Positions 1 to 8,817 of a stretch of 34,602 bases of DNA are shown here, piece by piece. Under the pieces are notes generated by a model. It ran no database searches. It saw only the letters and a list, made by a program, of their open reading frames with translations, and was not told the origin of the DNA. Source of the DNA: an uncultured Corynebacterium sp. (lineage in GTDB: Bacteria > Actinomycetota > Actinomycetes > Mycobacteriales > Mycobacteriaceae); contig NZ_CAMIFY010000027.1 of NCBI RefSeq assembly GCF_946222985.1, forward strand, positions 1 through 34,602. The letters are read 5' to 3'. Both the position numbers and the translations under genes were made by a program. Each line of letters opens with the position of its first letter. The first letter of the stretch is position 1.

Positions 1-197
1 AGACAGGGGTAGGCCGGGCGCAGCGCGGGGTCGGCGGCGTGGTCGGCGGTGGCGCGTCGATGCCAGGCCGCGGCGAAGCGCAGGCGGCGGTCGTCGTACA
101 GTTCGCCGATCGAGTCGGCGGCGGGGTCGGTGCCGGCGTCCACGGCTCCGGTGGCGGCGGCAGTGGTGGCGGTGGTGGTGAAGTCGGTGGTTCCCAT
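1..197 (-). CDS. Unidentified protein, N-terminal part only
   Basis: The minus strand opens with ATG at 197-195 and stays open for 65 codons to the window edge, so only the N-terminus is seen. A GGGAGGA ribosome binding site lies about 10 bases before the ATG and decides the start. The first 28 or so residues are low in complexity (Thr, Ala, Gly, Asp), then the sequence becomes ordinary and charged (SIGELYDDRRLRFAAAWHRR). I see no signal peptide and recognise no family. It lies downstream of pep2 on the same strand but has its own strong promoter and a palindromic operator overlapping the pep2 stop, so it is probably a separately regulated gene rather than the third gene of the trehalose operon. 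Function unknown. Confidence 0.6.
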   Translation of the reverse strand, partial: MGTTDFTTTATTAAATGAVDAGTDPAADSIGELYDDRRLRFAAAWHRRATADHAADPALRPAYPC

Positions 198-353
198 GGC
201 GGGTTCGTCCTCCCGGTCGAGTGCTTCCGCACGCCGGGTGCCCGGCGGCGGCCGGTCTTCCCGGGAGGGCACCGAGGCTCGAACCGCGGTTGCCGTGCGG
301 CGTTCATGTTCCCGGGGCCACGTTGGACCCGCCGCAACTCTGGACCTGCCGCC

Positions 354-384
354 ACTATAGACCAAGCGGTCTATTCGGTGTCAA
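354..384 (-). promoter_or_regulatory. Near-consensus promoter with TetR-like palindromic operator
   Basis: Reading the minus strand, TTGACA (384-379) is followed after 19 bases by TATAGT (359-354). Between and over them lies the perfect inverted repeat ATAGACC-AAGC-GGTCTAT (357-374). The -35 is inside the last codons of pep2 and the repeat contains the pep2 stop. A regulator bound here would block polymerase, which is the usual layout for a TetR-family repressor. The target is the gene starting at 197, with a leader of about 150 bases. The regulator itself is not in the window. Confidence 0.6.
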
Positions 385-1782
385 GCAACCTCGCCACCGC
401 CGCGAGCGGCAACTGCAGCCACGCCGGACGGTTCTGCGCCTCGTACAGGCACTCGTAGATCGCCTTGTCCAGGATGAACGCGTCGAGCAGCGCGGCGTCG
501 TCGCGCGGATCGCGGCCACCGGTGTCGGCGTAACCGTCGAGGAACGCGCCGATGTTGCGATCGGCCCACTCGCCGACGCGGTACCGCTGCTGCGCCGAGT
601 CCTCGCGGCCGGACATCAACGGATAGTGCGCCGCGTAATCGAAGGAACGGACCATGCCCGCGACGTCGCGCAGCGGGTGATCCGGCAGACGCCGCTCGTC
701 CCACGGGCGCGACGGCTCACCCTCGAAGTCGATGAGCAGCCACTGGCGCGGCGTGCGCAGCACCTGCCCCAGGTGCAGGTCACCGTGGATGCGCTGGACC
801 GGGACACCGTCGGAGCCCACGGCCTGCGCCGCGCGGTCGAAGACGACCACGGCGGCGTCGTAAAGCTCCTTGACCTGCGGCACCAAACCGGAGACATGAT
901 CCAGGCGCGCCCTCATCGGGGCGACGAGCTCCTCGCCGGTGACGCGCCGGCGCACCGGCACCGTCGCCTTGAGGTTGTCGTGGACCTCCGCGACGGCCGC
1001 GCCCAGCGCCGCGGACTCGACGCCGAAATCGGTGCCCAGATCCTCAGGCTGCAGATCGGCCTCGCGCACGATGTCGCGCACCGACGTCAGCGCCATGGAC
1101 CAACCGTCGGCCGAATTCGGCACGAACTGCTGGAGCATCGCGGTCGTGTACGTCTCGTCGCCGACCTCCAGTTCCGCCCAGCCGAACAGGTGCGGCACCG
1201 AATCGCAGTCGGCGGCCGACAGCGCGGCCAGCAACTCGACGTCGGCGTTGGTGCCCGGGTGCAGGCGGCGGAAGAACTTCACCATCACCTCGTCGTCGTA
1301 GATGACGGAGGTGTTGGACTGCTCGACGCCCATCGGCCGGCCCTTGAGCGGGGCCTGCAGCTCGGCGCCCGGCACGCGCTTGAGCTCCATCGGGCCCAGC
1401 GCGCCGTCGGCGACCAGCGCCCGGCCCAGGGCGGTGACCGCATCGGCGTCGACGAGGGCGTCGTAGCCGAGCACGCCTTCGCCGGTGACCAGCAGCGCGT
1501 CCTCGTGCGCCTCGGGCAGGCGAGTGTCCCACGCGATCGGCAGCAGGTAGGCCGGCGACGCATCACCGGCGTTGACGCGGATGAACAGCAGGTCGACGTC
1601 GGGGGCGTCGGAATCGCCGCGGACGACGGGCACGTGCACCAGCACGTCCACGCCGTCGATGCCGGCGGTCTTGTCGGCGAAGAAACGCTGCGCCGGCAGG
1701 GTCCGGGCCAACTCCGACGCGATGAAATCGTCGTCGGGCAGATCGGCGCCGGTGTGGGTGAGGGTGCCGTCAGTGATGTCGG

Positions 1783-1786
<4 letters not shown>
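371..1786 (-). CDS. pep2: Maltokinase Pep2
   Basis: This 471-residue protein phosphorylates maltose with ATP to maltose 1-phosphate, the step after TreS. Its C-terminal half has the aminoglycoside-phosphotransferase-like kinase fold: an ATP-binding Lys near 170 (EVMVKFFRRLHPG), the catalytic loop HGDLHLGQ at 334-341 with Asp336 as probable base, and the metal-binding IDFEGEP at 352-358. The N-terminal ~130 residues match the cap region of mycobacterial maltokinases. The ATG overlaps the treS stop (ATGA), so the two are translationally coupled. In mycobacteria the product feeds GlgE for alpha-glucan synthesis; no glgE or glgB is in this window. The stop codon lies inside the palindrome that serves the next gene. 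Family assignment is firm; the physiological direction is inferred. Confidence 0.93.
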
Positions 1787-3588
<1,802 letters not shown>

Positions 3589-3595
3589 GCGGTCC

Positions 3596-3601
3596 AGAGT
3601 A
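3596..3601 (-). promoter_or_regulatory. -10 element of leaderless treS-pep2 promoter
   Basis: TACTCT on the minus strand ends 7 bases before the treS ATG. No clear -35 hexamer is visible. The spacing implies that transcription begins at or next to the start codon. Confidence 0.5.
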
Positions 3602-3663
3602 GGTAAACGGAGGTCGTCTCGCAGATGGGAGCGGAGATCGGCGGGGTTTTCGCTTGACGACGG

Positions 3664-5169
3664 TCAGGCTCCGCGACGGTCGTCGAGCACCCTCATGAGC
3701 CGTGCCGCGTCGTCGGGGCAGAGTTGCGCCGCGGTGACGGAGACGGGTCCGGCGACGAGGTCGATGCGCACGTCGGCGAGGCCGAGGGCGAGCGAGAGCG
3801 GGCCCTGTCGCAGGGTGCGGCCCTGAACGCGCTGCCAGGGGATGATCGCTCGCCGACGCCGCAGGCGCCCCCAGGTGACGACGAGGGCGCGCGGGGTGAC
3901 GCGCACGGTCTGCCGCCGCCAGTCGACGGGCGACAGCCATGCCGCCCGTCGCGGCGAGGCCCACATCGCTTCGGAGGGCGCTCGGTCGAGCCCGGTGATG
4001 CGGCCGATGACGCCGTCGACGATGCGGTCGGCGTCGGTGAGCGGGGCCACGGGGAGCAGGACCGTCGACGTCTCGGCGCCTTCTCCCGCGTAGCCGGCGA
4101 CGTTGAGGACCACCTTCGACCACGACGCCGGTCGCCACCACGTCGGCTCGATGATTTCCAGGGCGTGGATCCGGCGCACGGGGATCGTCTGGCGGCGCGT
4201 CGACGTCAGGCCCGCCCGGATGTGCAGGCGCTGGGCCGCGTCGTCGGCGGACAGCGTGAATCCGTGGAAGCCGTTCCATCGGTTCCACACCGCGGCGACG
4301 GCGCCGAAGAGGAACACGGCGACGCCGATGAAGGACGTTCCGGCCACGGCGGCGAAGGCCGCCCCGAGCGCCGCGCCGACCGATTCGTCGTCCGTCAGGC
4401 CGAGGGTGACGATCACCGCGACGGACGCGACGAAGATGGCGGGCCCGATCAGCAGGACCAACAGGCCCGGTCCGAGTGCGGCGGACGCGAACAACCGCAG
4501 CGGCGGCACCGGTCCGTGCAAGGTCGTCGCCGACGCGGGGGCCTCAGCGGAGTCGGAGGAGGGGGCGGGGACGGGGGATCCGTCGGTCGGGGGAGCGAGC
4601 GCCCACCCTTCGGCGGGGTTCGGTTCGGTGGCCGCCGGGTACTGCCCGGGGTGGGCGTGGTCGCCGCCGACGGTGCTTCGCTTGGCTTCGAGCACGGCGG
4701 CGCGCACCGCGCGGCAGTCGTCCATGCCGAGGAACCGGATGGTCAGGTCCGAGTCGGAGCCGCCGGCGGTTTCGACCTTGACTTCGCCGAGGCCGAGGAT
4801 GCGCGCGAGCAGGGGTTGGTTGATGTCGACGGCCTGGACGCGGTCGAAGCGGGCGGTGCGGCGGGAACGGACGAGCCAGCCGGAGCCGATGCGCACTTCG
4901 TCGTCGGCGATCTCGAAGAACCGGTGGCGCCAGGAAATCCACGAGAACAGGGCGGTCAATCCGACTGCGACGACCACGACCACCAGGGCGATGATCAGCG
5001 GCCAGGGGCCGGAGTCGAAGAAGAAGTCGATCACCGCGCCGATGCCGGAGGCCTGCTGGATGACGTTGAAGGCGACGACCGCCAACACGAGCGTCAGCCC
5101 GCGGACCGCCGACAGGATCGGCGTCAGCGGATGGACCCGATGGCGACCGGTGCCGACGGCGCCGCTCAC
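3664..5169 (-). CDS. Membrane protein with three bacterial PH (bPH2/YdbT-like) domains
   Basis: This 501-residue protein has two hydrophobic segments near the N-terminus (VRGLTLVLAVVAFNVIQ and LIIALVVVVVAVGLTALFSW) and a second pair in the middle (LLVLLIGPAIFVASVAVIVTLGL and the segment after it). Three copies of the bPH2 pattern follow membrane pairs: one begins RFFEIADDEVRIGSGWLVR, the second FTLSADDAAQRLHIRAG, and the third RVTPRALVVTWGRLRRRR. Each continues into R-x-Q plus a structural stretch, as in YdbT/DUF304 proteins. A Pro/Ser/Ala-rich cytoplasmic linker separates the first two. The GTG start at 5169 overlaps the upstream stop (GTGA), so the two PH proteins are coupled and probably work together, as YdbS-YdbT pairs do. 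The molecular role of this family is not established. Confidence 0.8.
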   Translation of the reverse strand: MSGAVGTGRHRVHPLTPILSAVRGLTLVLAVVAFNVIQQASGIGAVIDFFFDSGPWPLIIALVVVVVAVGLTALFSWISWRHRFFEIADDEVRIGSGWLVRSRRTARFDRVQAVDINQPLLARILGLGEVKVETAGGSDSDLTIRFLGMDDCRAVRAAVLEAKRSTVGGDHAHPGQYPAATEPNPAEGWALAPPTDGSPVPAPSSDSAEAPASATTLHGPVPPLRLFASAALGPGLLVLLIGPAIFVASVAVIVTLGLTDDESVGAALGAAFAAVAGTSFIGVAVFLFGAVAAVWNRWNGFHGFTLSADDAAQRLHIRAGLTSTRRQTIPVRRIHALEIIEPTWWRPASWSKVVLNVAGYAGEGAETSTVLLPVAPLTDADRIVDGVIGRITGLDRAPSEAMWASPRRAAWLSPVDWRRQTVRVTPRALVVTWGRLRRRRAIIPWQRVQGRTLRQGPLSLALGLADVRIDLVAGPVSVTAAQLCPDDAARLMRVLDDRRGA

Positions 5170-5651
5170 AGCCCAGCCATTCGTTCGCGCGCCCGCGCCG
5201 ACAGTCGTTCGCGCAGGGCCCGGGCCTCCGCGCGGGGAAGGCCGGACAACTGCGCGTCGGAGGTCGCCGAGGCGGTGTTGAGCTTGATCGACGCCAGGCC
5301 GAACATGCGCAGCATCGGCCCCTCGTTGATGTCGATGAATTGGATGCGCCCGTAGGGCACGACGGTCACCGAACGCCACCACCGGCCGCGGGCGACGATC
5401 ATGTCGTCCGGGCCCTCGACGTACCGGTGCGCGGAGACCTGCCGGCCGATGAGCCACAGGTTCCAGACGAACAACGCGATCACCGGAACGAGGACGATCA
5501 GCCACGCCGGGTGCAGGAACAGCGTCAGGGCGACCAACGCGAGCAGCACCGGGAAGTACCAGAACGTCGCGGTGAGTCGACGGACCACCGCCAGTTTCGG
5601 CGATACGCGGGTCATGCCGGGGTCGTCCGGATCGAGCAGTTCCAGGGCCAT
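5166..5651 (-). CDS. Small membrane protein with one bPH2 domain (YdbS-like)
   Basis: The chosen ATG at 5651 gives 161 residues. Two adjacent membrane helices (TFWYFPVLLALVALTLFL and WLIVLVPVIALFVWNLWLI) are followed by a PH-like domain that includes HRYVEGPDDMIVARGRWW and the signature PYGRIQFIDINEGPMLRMFG, then a basic, helical C-terminus. This is the size and layout of the small partner in YdbS-YdbT pairs, and the larger partner follows with a 4-base overlap. An upstream in-frame start would add 35 Arg/Pro-rich residues. I rejected it because TAGCTT lies 7 bases before the chosen ATG, which fits a leaderless transcript. Function unknown beyond probable membrane or envelope association. Confidence 0.82.
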   Translation of the reverse strand: MALELLDPDDPGMTRVSPKLAVVRRLTATFWYFPVLLALVALTLFLHPAWLIVLVPVIALFVWNLWLIGRQVSAHRYVEGPDDMIVARGRWWRSVTVVPYGRIQFIDINEGPMLRMFGLASIKLNTASATSDAQLSGLPRAEARALRERLSARARERMAGL

Positions 5652-5658
5652 GGATACG

Positions 5659-5664
5659 AAGCTA
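5659..5664 (-). promoter_or_regulatory. -10 element of leaderless PH-domain operon
   Basis: TAGCTT on the minus strand lies 7 bases upstream of the ATG at 5651. There is no Shine-Dalgarno sequence, so this hexamer supports both the start choice and leaderless expression. Confidence 0.45.
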
Positions 5665-5790
5665 TCAGCCGTCGGGGGCCGTGGCCTCGCGGCCGATCGG
5701 GGTGCCACCGGGGCGCCGCCGAGCCCCGCCTTTCGCCGTCTTTCTCCTTCCCTCACCGTCCAGGGACATCGCCCGATCCGGTGATTGCGG

Positions 5791-5796
5791 CATGAT
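5791..5796 (+). promoter_or_regulatory. CATGAT -10 element before the 64-residue membrane protein gene
   Basis: CATGAT ends 7 bases before the ATG at 5804 and there is no Shine-Dalgarno motif. The same GCATGATGGGG string precedes uppS at 32,331, and CATGAT also precedes brnQ, so it seems to be a recurring -10 variant here. Confidence 0.4.
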
Positions 5797-5803
5797 GGGG
5801 CGC

Positions 5804-5998
5804 ATGGAACCGCAGCGACGAGACGACTCCGAGCCCCGTTGGGACGGCAGCCCCGACCCGCGACCCAAGGACGAGCGGGGACGGGACGACGACAACCTGT
5901 TCATGAAGTACCGCGGCGTGTGGGCCGTGCTCATCACGTTGATCACGCTGTTGGTGTGCTGGCAGCTGTTCCAGTTCGTGATGGAGACGGGAATCTGA
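5804..5998 (+). CDS. Small single-span membrane protein, 64 residues
   Basis: The protein has a very polar N-terminal half (many Asp, Arg, Pro up to residue 31) followed by one transmembrane helix (about 39-57, GVWAVLITLITLLVCWQLF) and a short tail. The positive-then-hydrophobic order suggests the N-terminus stays in the cytoplasm. An ATG pair 9-12 bases upstream is in frame, but the CATGAT hexamer overlaps it, so 5804 is the better start. It diverges from the PH-domain operon. Its stop codon (TGA, 5996-5998) is part of the first unit of the repeat array that precedes the ATPase gene. I recognise no family, and the gene call rests on composition, the membrane helix and the promoter. Confidence 0.65.
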   Translation: MEPQRRDDSEPRWDGSPDPRPKDERGRDDDNLFMKYRGVWAVLITLITLLVCWQLFQFVMETGI

Positions 5999-6142
5999 CG
6001 CGGCGGATCTGACGCCGTGGATCCGACGCGGCGGATCTGACGCGGGGCGTTTACCCCGGGGGATCTGACGCGCGGAGATCTAACGCGCCAAGCCAGATCT
6101 AACGGATCTAACGAGGCCCCGGAGATATAACGGATATAACAA
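5992..6142 (+). repeat. Ten-copy degenerate repeat array (GATCTGACGC / GATCTAACG / GATATAACG)
   Basis: Units begin at 5992, 6006, 6020, 6034, 6062, 6077, 6096, 6105, 6124 and 6133. The first four are exactly 14 bases apart and the fifth is 28 further on. The last four form two pairs: 9 bases within a pair and 28 between pairs. The sequence shifts in order from GATCTGACGC through GATCTAACG to GATATAACG, becoming more AT-rich toward the ATPase gene. The regular phasing and graded change suggest repeated protein-binding sites, iteron-like sequence or replication slippage. The two GATATAAC units could also act as -10 elements, since the ATG at 6166 is near. Confidence 0.85.
6043..6058. other. Short GC hairpin inside the repeat array
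   Basis: CGGGG-CGTTTA-CCCCG can form a 5-bp stem with a 6-base loop. It occupies the position where a fifth 14-base-phased repeat unit would be expected (6048). It could be a weak terminator for the 64-residue protein gene or part of a binding site. Confidence 0.35.
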
Positions 6143-6165
6143 ATCGACCGAAGGAGCGTGCGCCG

Positions 6166-7305
6166 ATGCGACCCACTCCGCGGCCGCGCAATCCCTTCCG
6201 CCCGACGTTCGGGGTTTCGCCCCACGTCCTCGCGGGCCGGGAACCATTGCTGGCCGATTTCGAACTCGCCCTGGCCGAAGGCCCCGGCAGCCCGTATCGG
6301 TCGATCCTGGTCAGCGGAGCCAGGGGCATCGGCAAGACCGTCTTGCTCAACGAACTCGAAGACGTCGCCCGCGGGCAGGGGTGGGTCATCGCCCGCGCCC
6401 ACGTCGGCGCTGCGCTGATCGGCGACCTGGTGGACACGACCCTGCCGGGTCTGATCTCCGACGTCGCCGACGAGCCGCCGCGCCGGGCGATCACGGGCGC
6501 GTCGGTAACCGGCATCGGATCGATCAACGTCTCTGCGCCGACGGACGATCGGCCGGCACCGACGCTCATCGCGCGGCTGCGGGAGCTGTCCGCCCATCTG
6601 CGGGCGCGGGGGACCGGGGTGCTCGTCACCGTCGACGAGGTCCAGAGCGCGGATTCCGACGCGATCCACGAATTGGCCACCGCCTACCAGGACCTGGTGC
6701 GCGACGACTTCGACGTCGCCTTCGCCGCGGCCGGGTTGCCCCACGGCATCGACGAATTGCTCCAGCGCGACGGCACGACCTTCCTTCGCCGCGCAGAACG
6801 CCTCGACCTCGGCCCGGTCGAGCGCGGGGCGGCCATCGACGCGCTGCGCCGCACCGCCGCCGACGGCGGGCGCGACATGGACGCCGACGCCGCGGCCGAC
6901 GCGGCCGACCTCTCCCGCGGCTATCCGTATCTGATCCAGTTGGTGGGATCGCTCGCGTGGGCCCAGGCATCGCTTGGCGACGGCCCCGCGATCACCTCCT
7001 CAGACGTCGCCGCCATTCGCGAACGCGCCATCGACCGGATGGGCGCGCAGGTGCACCGCCCGTCGTTGCGGGGAGTGCCCGACGGCGAGCGCATCGTGCT
7101 CGAGGCGATGGCCGACCTGATGGCGGAATCGGGCGAGGACTCGGTCGCCACCGGCGACATCGCCGCGCGACTCGAGATGACTCCGCAGGGACTGTCGCCA
7201 CGGCGGGCCCGGCTGCTGGAGCGGGAACTCGTCCGCTCGCCGAAGTTCGGGTACCTCACCTTCGCGCTGCCGTACTTGGGCGAGCACCTGCGCGACAACC
7301 GCTGA
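6166..7305 (+). CDS. AAA+ ATPase with C-terminal winged-helix-like region (ORC1/STAND-like)
   Basis: The 379-residue protein starts NPFRPTFGVSPHVLAGRE, a lead-in common to actinobacterial AAA ATPases of the AAA_16/ORC type. It has a Walker A GARGIGKT at 51-58 and a Walker B VLVTVDE ending Asp157-Glu158. A sensor-like stretch follows at FDVAFAAAGLPHGID. The C-terminal ~90 residues (EDSVATGDIAARLEMTPQGLSPRRARLLERELV) resemble a winged helix-turn-helix. There is no membrane segment or signal. AAGGAG at 6151-6156, 9 bases before the ATG, sets the start. It stands alone between the repeat array and a hairpin overlapping its stop. Family and ATP binding are clear; the substrate is unknown. Related folds bind DNA or act as signal-sensing switches. 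Confidence 0.85.
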   Translation: MRPTPRPRNPFRPTFGVSPHVLAGREPLLADFELALAEGPGSPYRSILVSGARGIGKTVLLNELEDVARGQGWVIARAHVGAALIGDLVDTTLPGLISDVADEPPRRAITGASVTGIGSINVSAPTDDRPAPTLIARLRELSAHLRARGTGVLVTVDEVQSADSDAIHELATAYQDLVRDDFDVAFAAAGLPHGIDELLQRDGTTFLRRAERLDLGPVERGAAIDALRRTAADGGRDMDADAAADAADLSRGYPYLIQLVGSLAWAQASLGDGPAITSSDVAAIRERAIDRMGAQVHRPSLRGVPDGERIVLEAMADLMAESGEDSVATGDIAARLEMTPQGLSPRRARLLERELVRSPKFGYLTFALPYLGEHLRDNR

Positions 7306-7350
7306 ACGAGCCAATCCCGCCGATCAGCGGCTGATCCGGCTGGCTCGTTT
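7305..7350 (+). terminator. Large two-part hairpin overlapping the ATPase stop codon
   Basis: AACGAGCCA (7305-7313) pairs with TGGCTCGTT (7341-7349). Within the loop GATCAG-CGG-CTGATC makes a second stem flanked by GCC/GGC. A short TTT follows. It begins on the last base of the stop codon and probably ends the ATPase transcript. Confidence 0.75.
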
Positions 7351-7406
7351 CACCCCGGCTACCGCCTCGCTTGCTTCACCAGGTTCCCGTCACCCCGACT
7401 ACCGCC
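7350..7406. repeat. Direct repeat of 17 bases, 40 bases apart
   Basis: TCACCCCGGCTACCGCC at 7350-7366 and TCACCCCGACTACCGCC at 7390-7406 differ at one base. The second copy overlaps the 3' end of the carboxylesterase gene. This may be a local duplication; no function is evident. Confidence 0.7.
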
Positions 7407-8760
7407 GACCGAACATCGCCCGCACGCCGCCCCACGGATCCGCCTCATCGGCTTCGGTCGCCTCGTGGCCGCCTCCGAACCAGATGCGGCCGAGGCGCTC
7501 GGGCGGCGAATACCGGGGCCACCCGGGATCGCCGTGGCGGATGAACTCGACGACCTGGTCGTGGAACGGATGACCGTCTTCCCGCCCGAAGTAGCGGGGC
7601 AGGTCCACGCAATGGGGCGCACCATCGGTCACGCGGCCGTCGGGGCCGATGCCGGTGCCGGCACCGGGCCGGAATTCCCCGACCCACGTCGGCATGCCCG
7701 CCGCCGCACTCGAATCGGCCACCGCCACCGCACTGGAGCGGATCGCCGCATCCGAGACCACCCCGCCGATGGGGCGATCGCCGGCTTCGGGCGGCAACGG
7801 CCCGAACCCGCCATGGACGGCCGCGATGACCCGCGCGAGGGCGCGCGCCCCGGGCAGCCGGTCGGCCGCGATCAGCGGTGGCGCGAAGTGGAACTCCTCG
7901 CTGGTGGCGGTGACCAGCAACGGCACGCGCGGGCGGATCTCGGCGACGCGGGGGCCCACGGCGGTGTCGGTCGGCGCCACCGAGGCGATGAGCCGGTAGG
8001 CCGAATCCAGCACCTCCTCGATTCCGTCGGCGGCCGCGTTCCCGCCCGGTCCATCGGTAGGGCGGAGGCCGCCGAGACGGCCGAGGAAGCGTCGCAAAGC
8101 ACTGCCGGAGCCCCGCGACAACCCGGGCGACAACGCGATCACCCGGTGCACCAGGCCCGCCGACCGCGGGTCGGAGGCCAGAGCCAACGCCAATCCGGCG
8201 CCCGCCGACTGCCCGGACAACGTGACGTCGTCCGCATCGGCGCCGAACACCGCCGCATTGTCGCGGACCCAGCGCAGCGCGATGAGCAGGTCGTCGACGG
8301 CACGGTACGGAGCGGCGCCCGGCTTTCCGACGCGACCATCCGCACGCGTGCGCCAGAACCCGTCGAGTTTCTTGCGGTAGCCGAAGGACACCGACACGAT
8401 GCCCTTCTCCGCGAAGCGGCGGGGGCTGCACCACGGCTCCGACGGATTGCCCTCCTCGAAACGGCCGCCGTGGATCCACAGCAGGATCGGGCGGGTGGAG
8501 TGCGACGATTCGGCGATCCCGTCGGCGGGGGCCGTGACCGTGAGGACCATGTCGCCGGAACCGGTGCCGGCACCCGTGGCCGGCTCGCGGCCGTCGTGGG
8601 CGCCCGGCGCGACCGGTGACGAGGGCCCCAGGGGCGCGGCGGTGGCGTAGGGAATCGAATGGATGCGCACGATGCCGTCGCGCACCCGGCCCGTCAGCTC
8701 GCCGGCGGGGGCGTCGATGGTCATCGTCTCGGCGTCCGGCAGCTCACGGGGATCGTCCAT
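7399..8760 (-). CDS. Type-B carboxylesterase (alpha/beta hydrolase)
   Basis: The 453-residue protein has the carboxylesterase/cholinesterase signatures. There is an oxyanion-hole HGG in LWIHGGRFEEG near 97, the downstream AVDDLLIALRWVRDNAAVFG, and the nucleophile elbow GQSAG with Ser185. A likely acid is the Glu in TATSEEF, and a likely catalytic His lies in GAPHCVDLPRYFG. There is no signal peptide, so it is probably cytoplasmic. Family members hydrolyse ester bonds of small substrates; the specific substrate cannot be told. At about 450 residues it is slightly shorter than many type-B esterases. TACCCT sits 6 bases before the ATG at 8760, so the mRNA is probably leaderless. An internal ATG at codon 13 is an alternative start. 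It converges on the ATPase gene and diverges from the DUF1266 gene. Confidence 0.88.
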   Translation of the reverse strand: MDDPRELPDAETMTIDAPAGELTGRVRDGIVRIHSIPYATAAPLGPSSPVAPGAHDGREPATGAGTGSGDMVLTVTAPADGIAESSHSTRPILLWIHGGRFEEGNPSEPWCSPRRFAEKGIVSVSFGYRKKLDGFWRTRADGRVGKPGAAPYRAVDDLLIALRWVRDNAAVFGADADDVTLSGQSAGAGLALALASDPRSAGLVHRVIALSPGLSRGSGSALRRFLGRLGGLRPTDGPGGNAAADGIEEVLDSAYRLIASVAPTDTAVGPRVAEIRPRVPLLVTATSEEFHFAPPLIAADRLPGARALARVIAAVHGGFGPLPPEAGDRPIGGVVSDAAIRSSAVAVADSSAAAGMPTWVGEFRPGAGTGIGPDGRVTDGAPHCVDLPRYFGREDGHPFHDQVVEFIRHGDPGWPRYSPPERLGRIWFGGGHEATEADEADPWGGVRAMFGRR

Positions 8761-8766
8761 GGCCCC

Positions 8767-8809
8767 AGGGTAAACGGCGGGTGCGCCCGCGCACGGACGA
8801 CCCTAGGAT
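8767..8809. promoter_or_regulatory. Divergent leaderless promoters, esterase and DUF1266 gene
   Basis: On the minus strand TACCCT (8772-8767) ends 6 bases before the esterase ATG. On the plus strand TAGGAT (8804-8809) ends 8 bases before the ATG at 8818. Both fit TANNNT -10 elements of leaderless transcripts, in a 57-base intergenic region. Confidence 0.5.
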
Positions 8810-8817
8810 CGGCGACC

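Noticed and set aside
5652..5756. 35-residue N-terminal extension of the small PH protein
   Set aside because: The extra residues are Arg/Pro/Ala-rich and lie upstream of the likely -10 element.
5992..6142. CRISPR array
   Set aside because: Units are 10 bases with 4-base or similar gaps, far too short for CRISPR repeats and spacers, and no cas gene is present.
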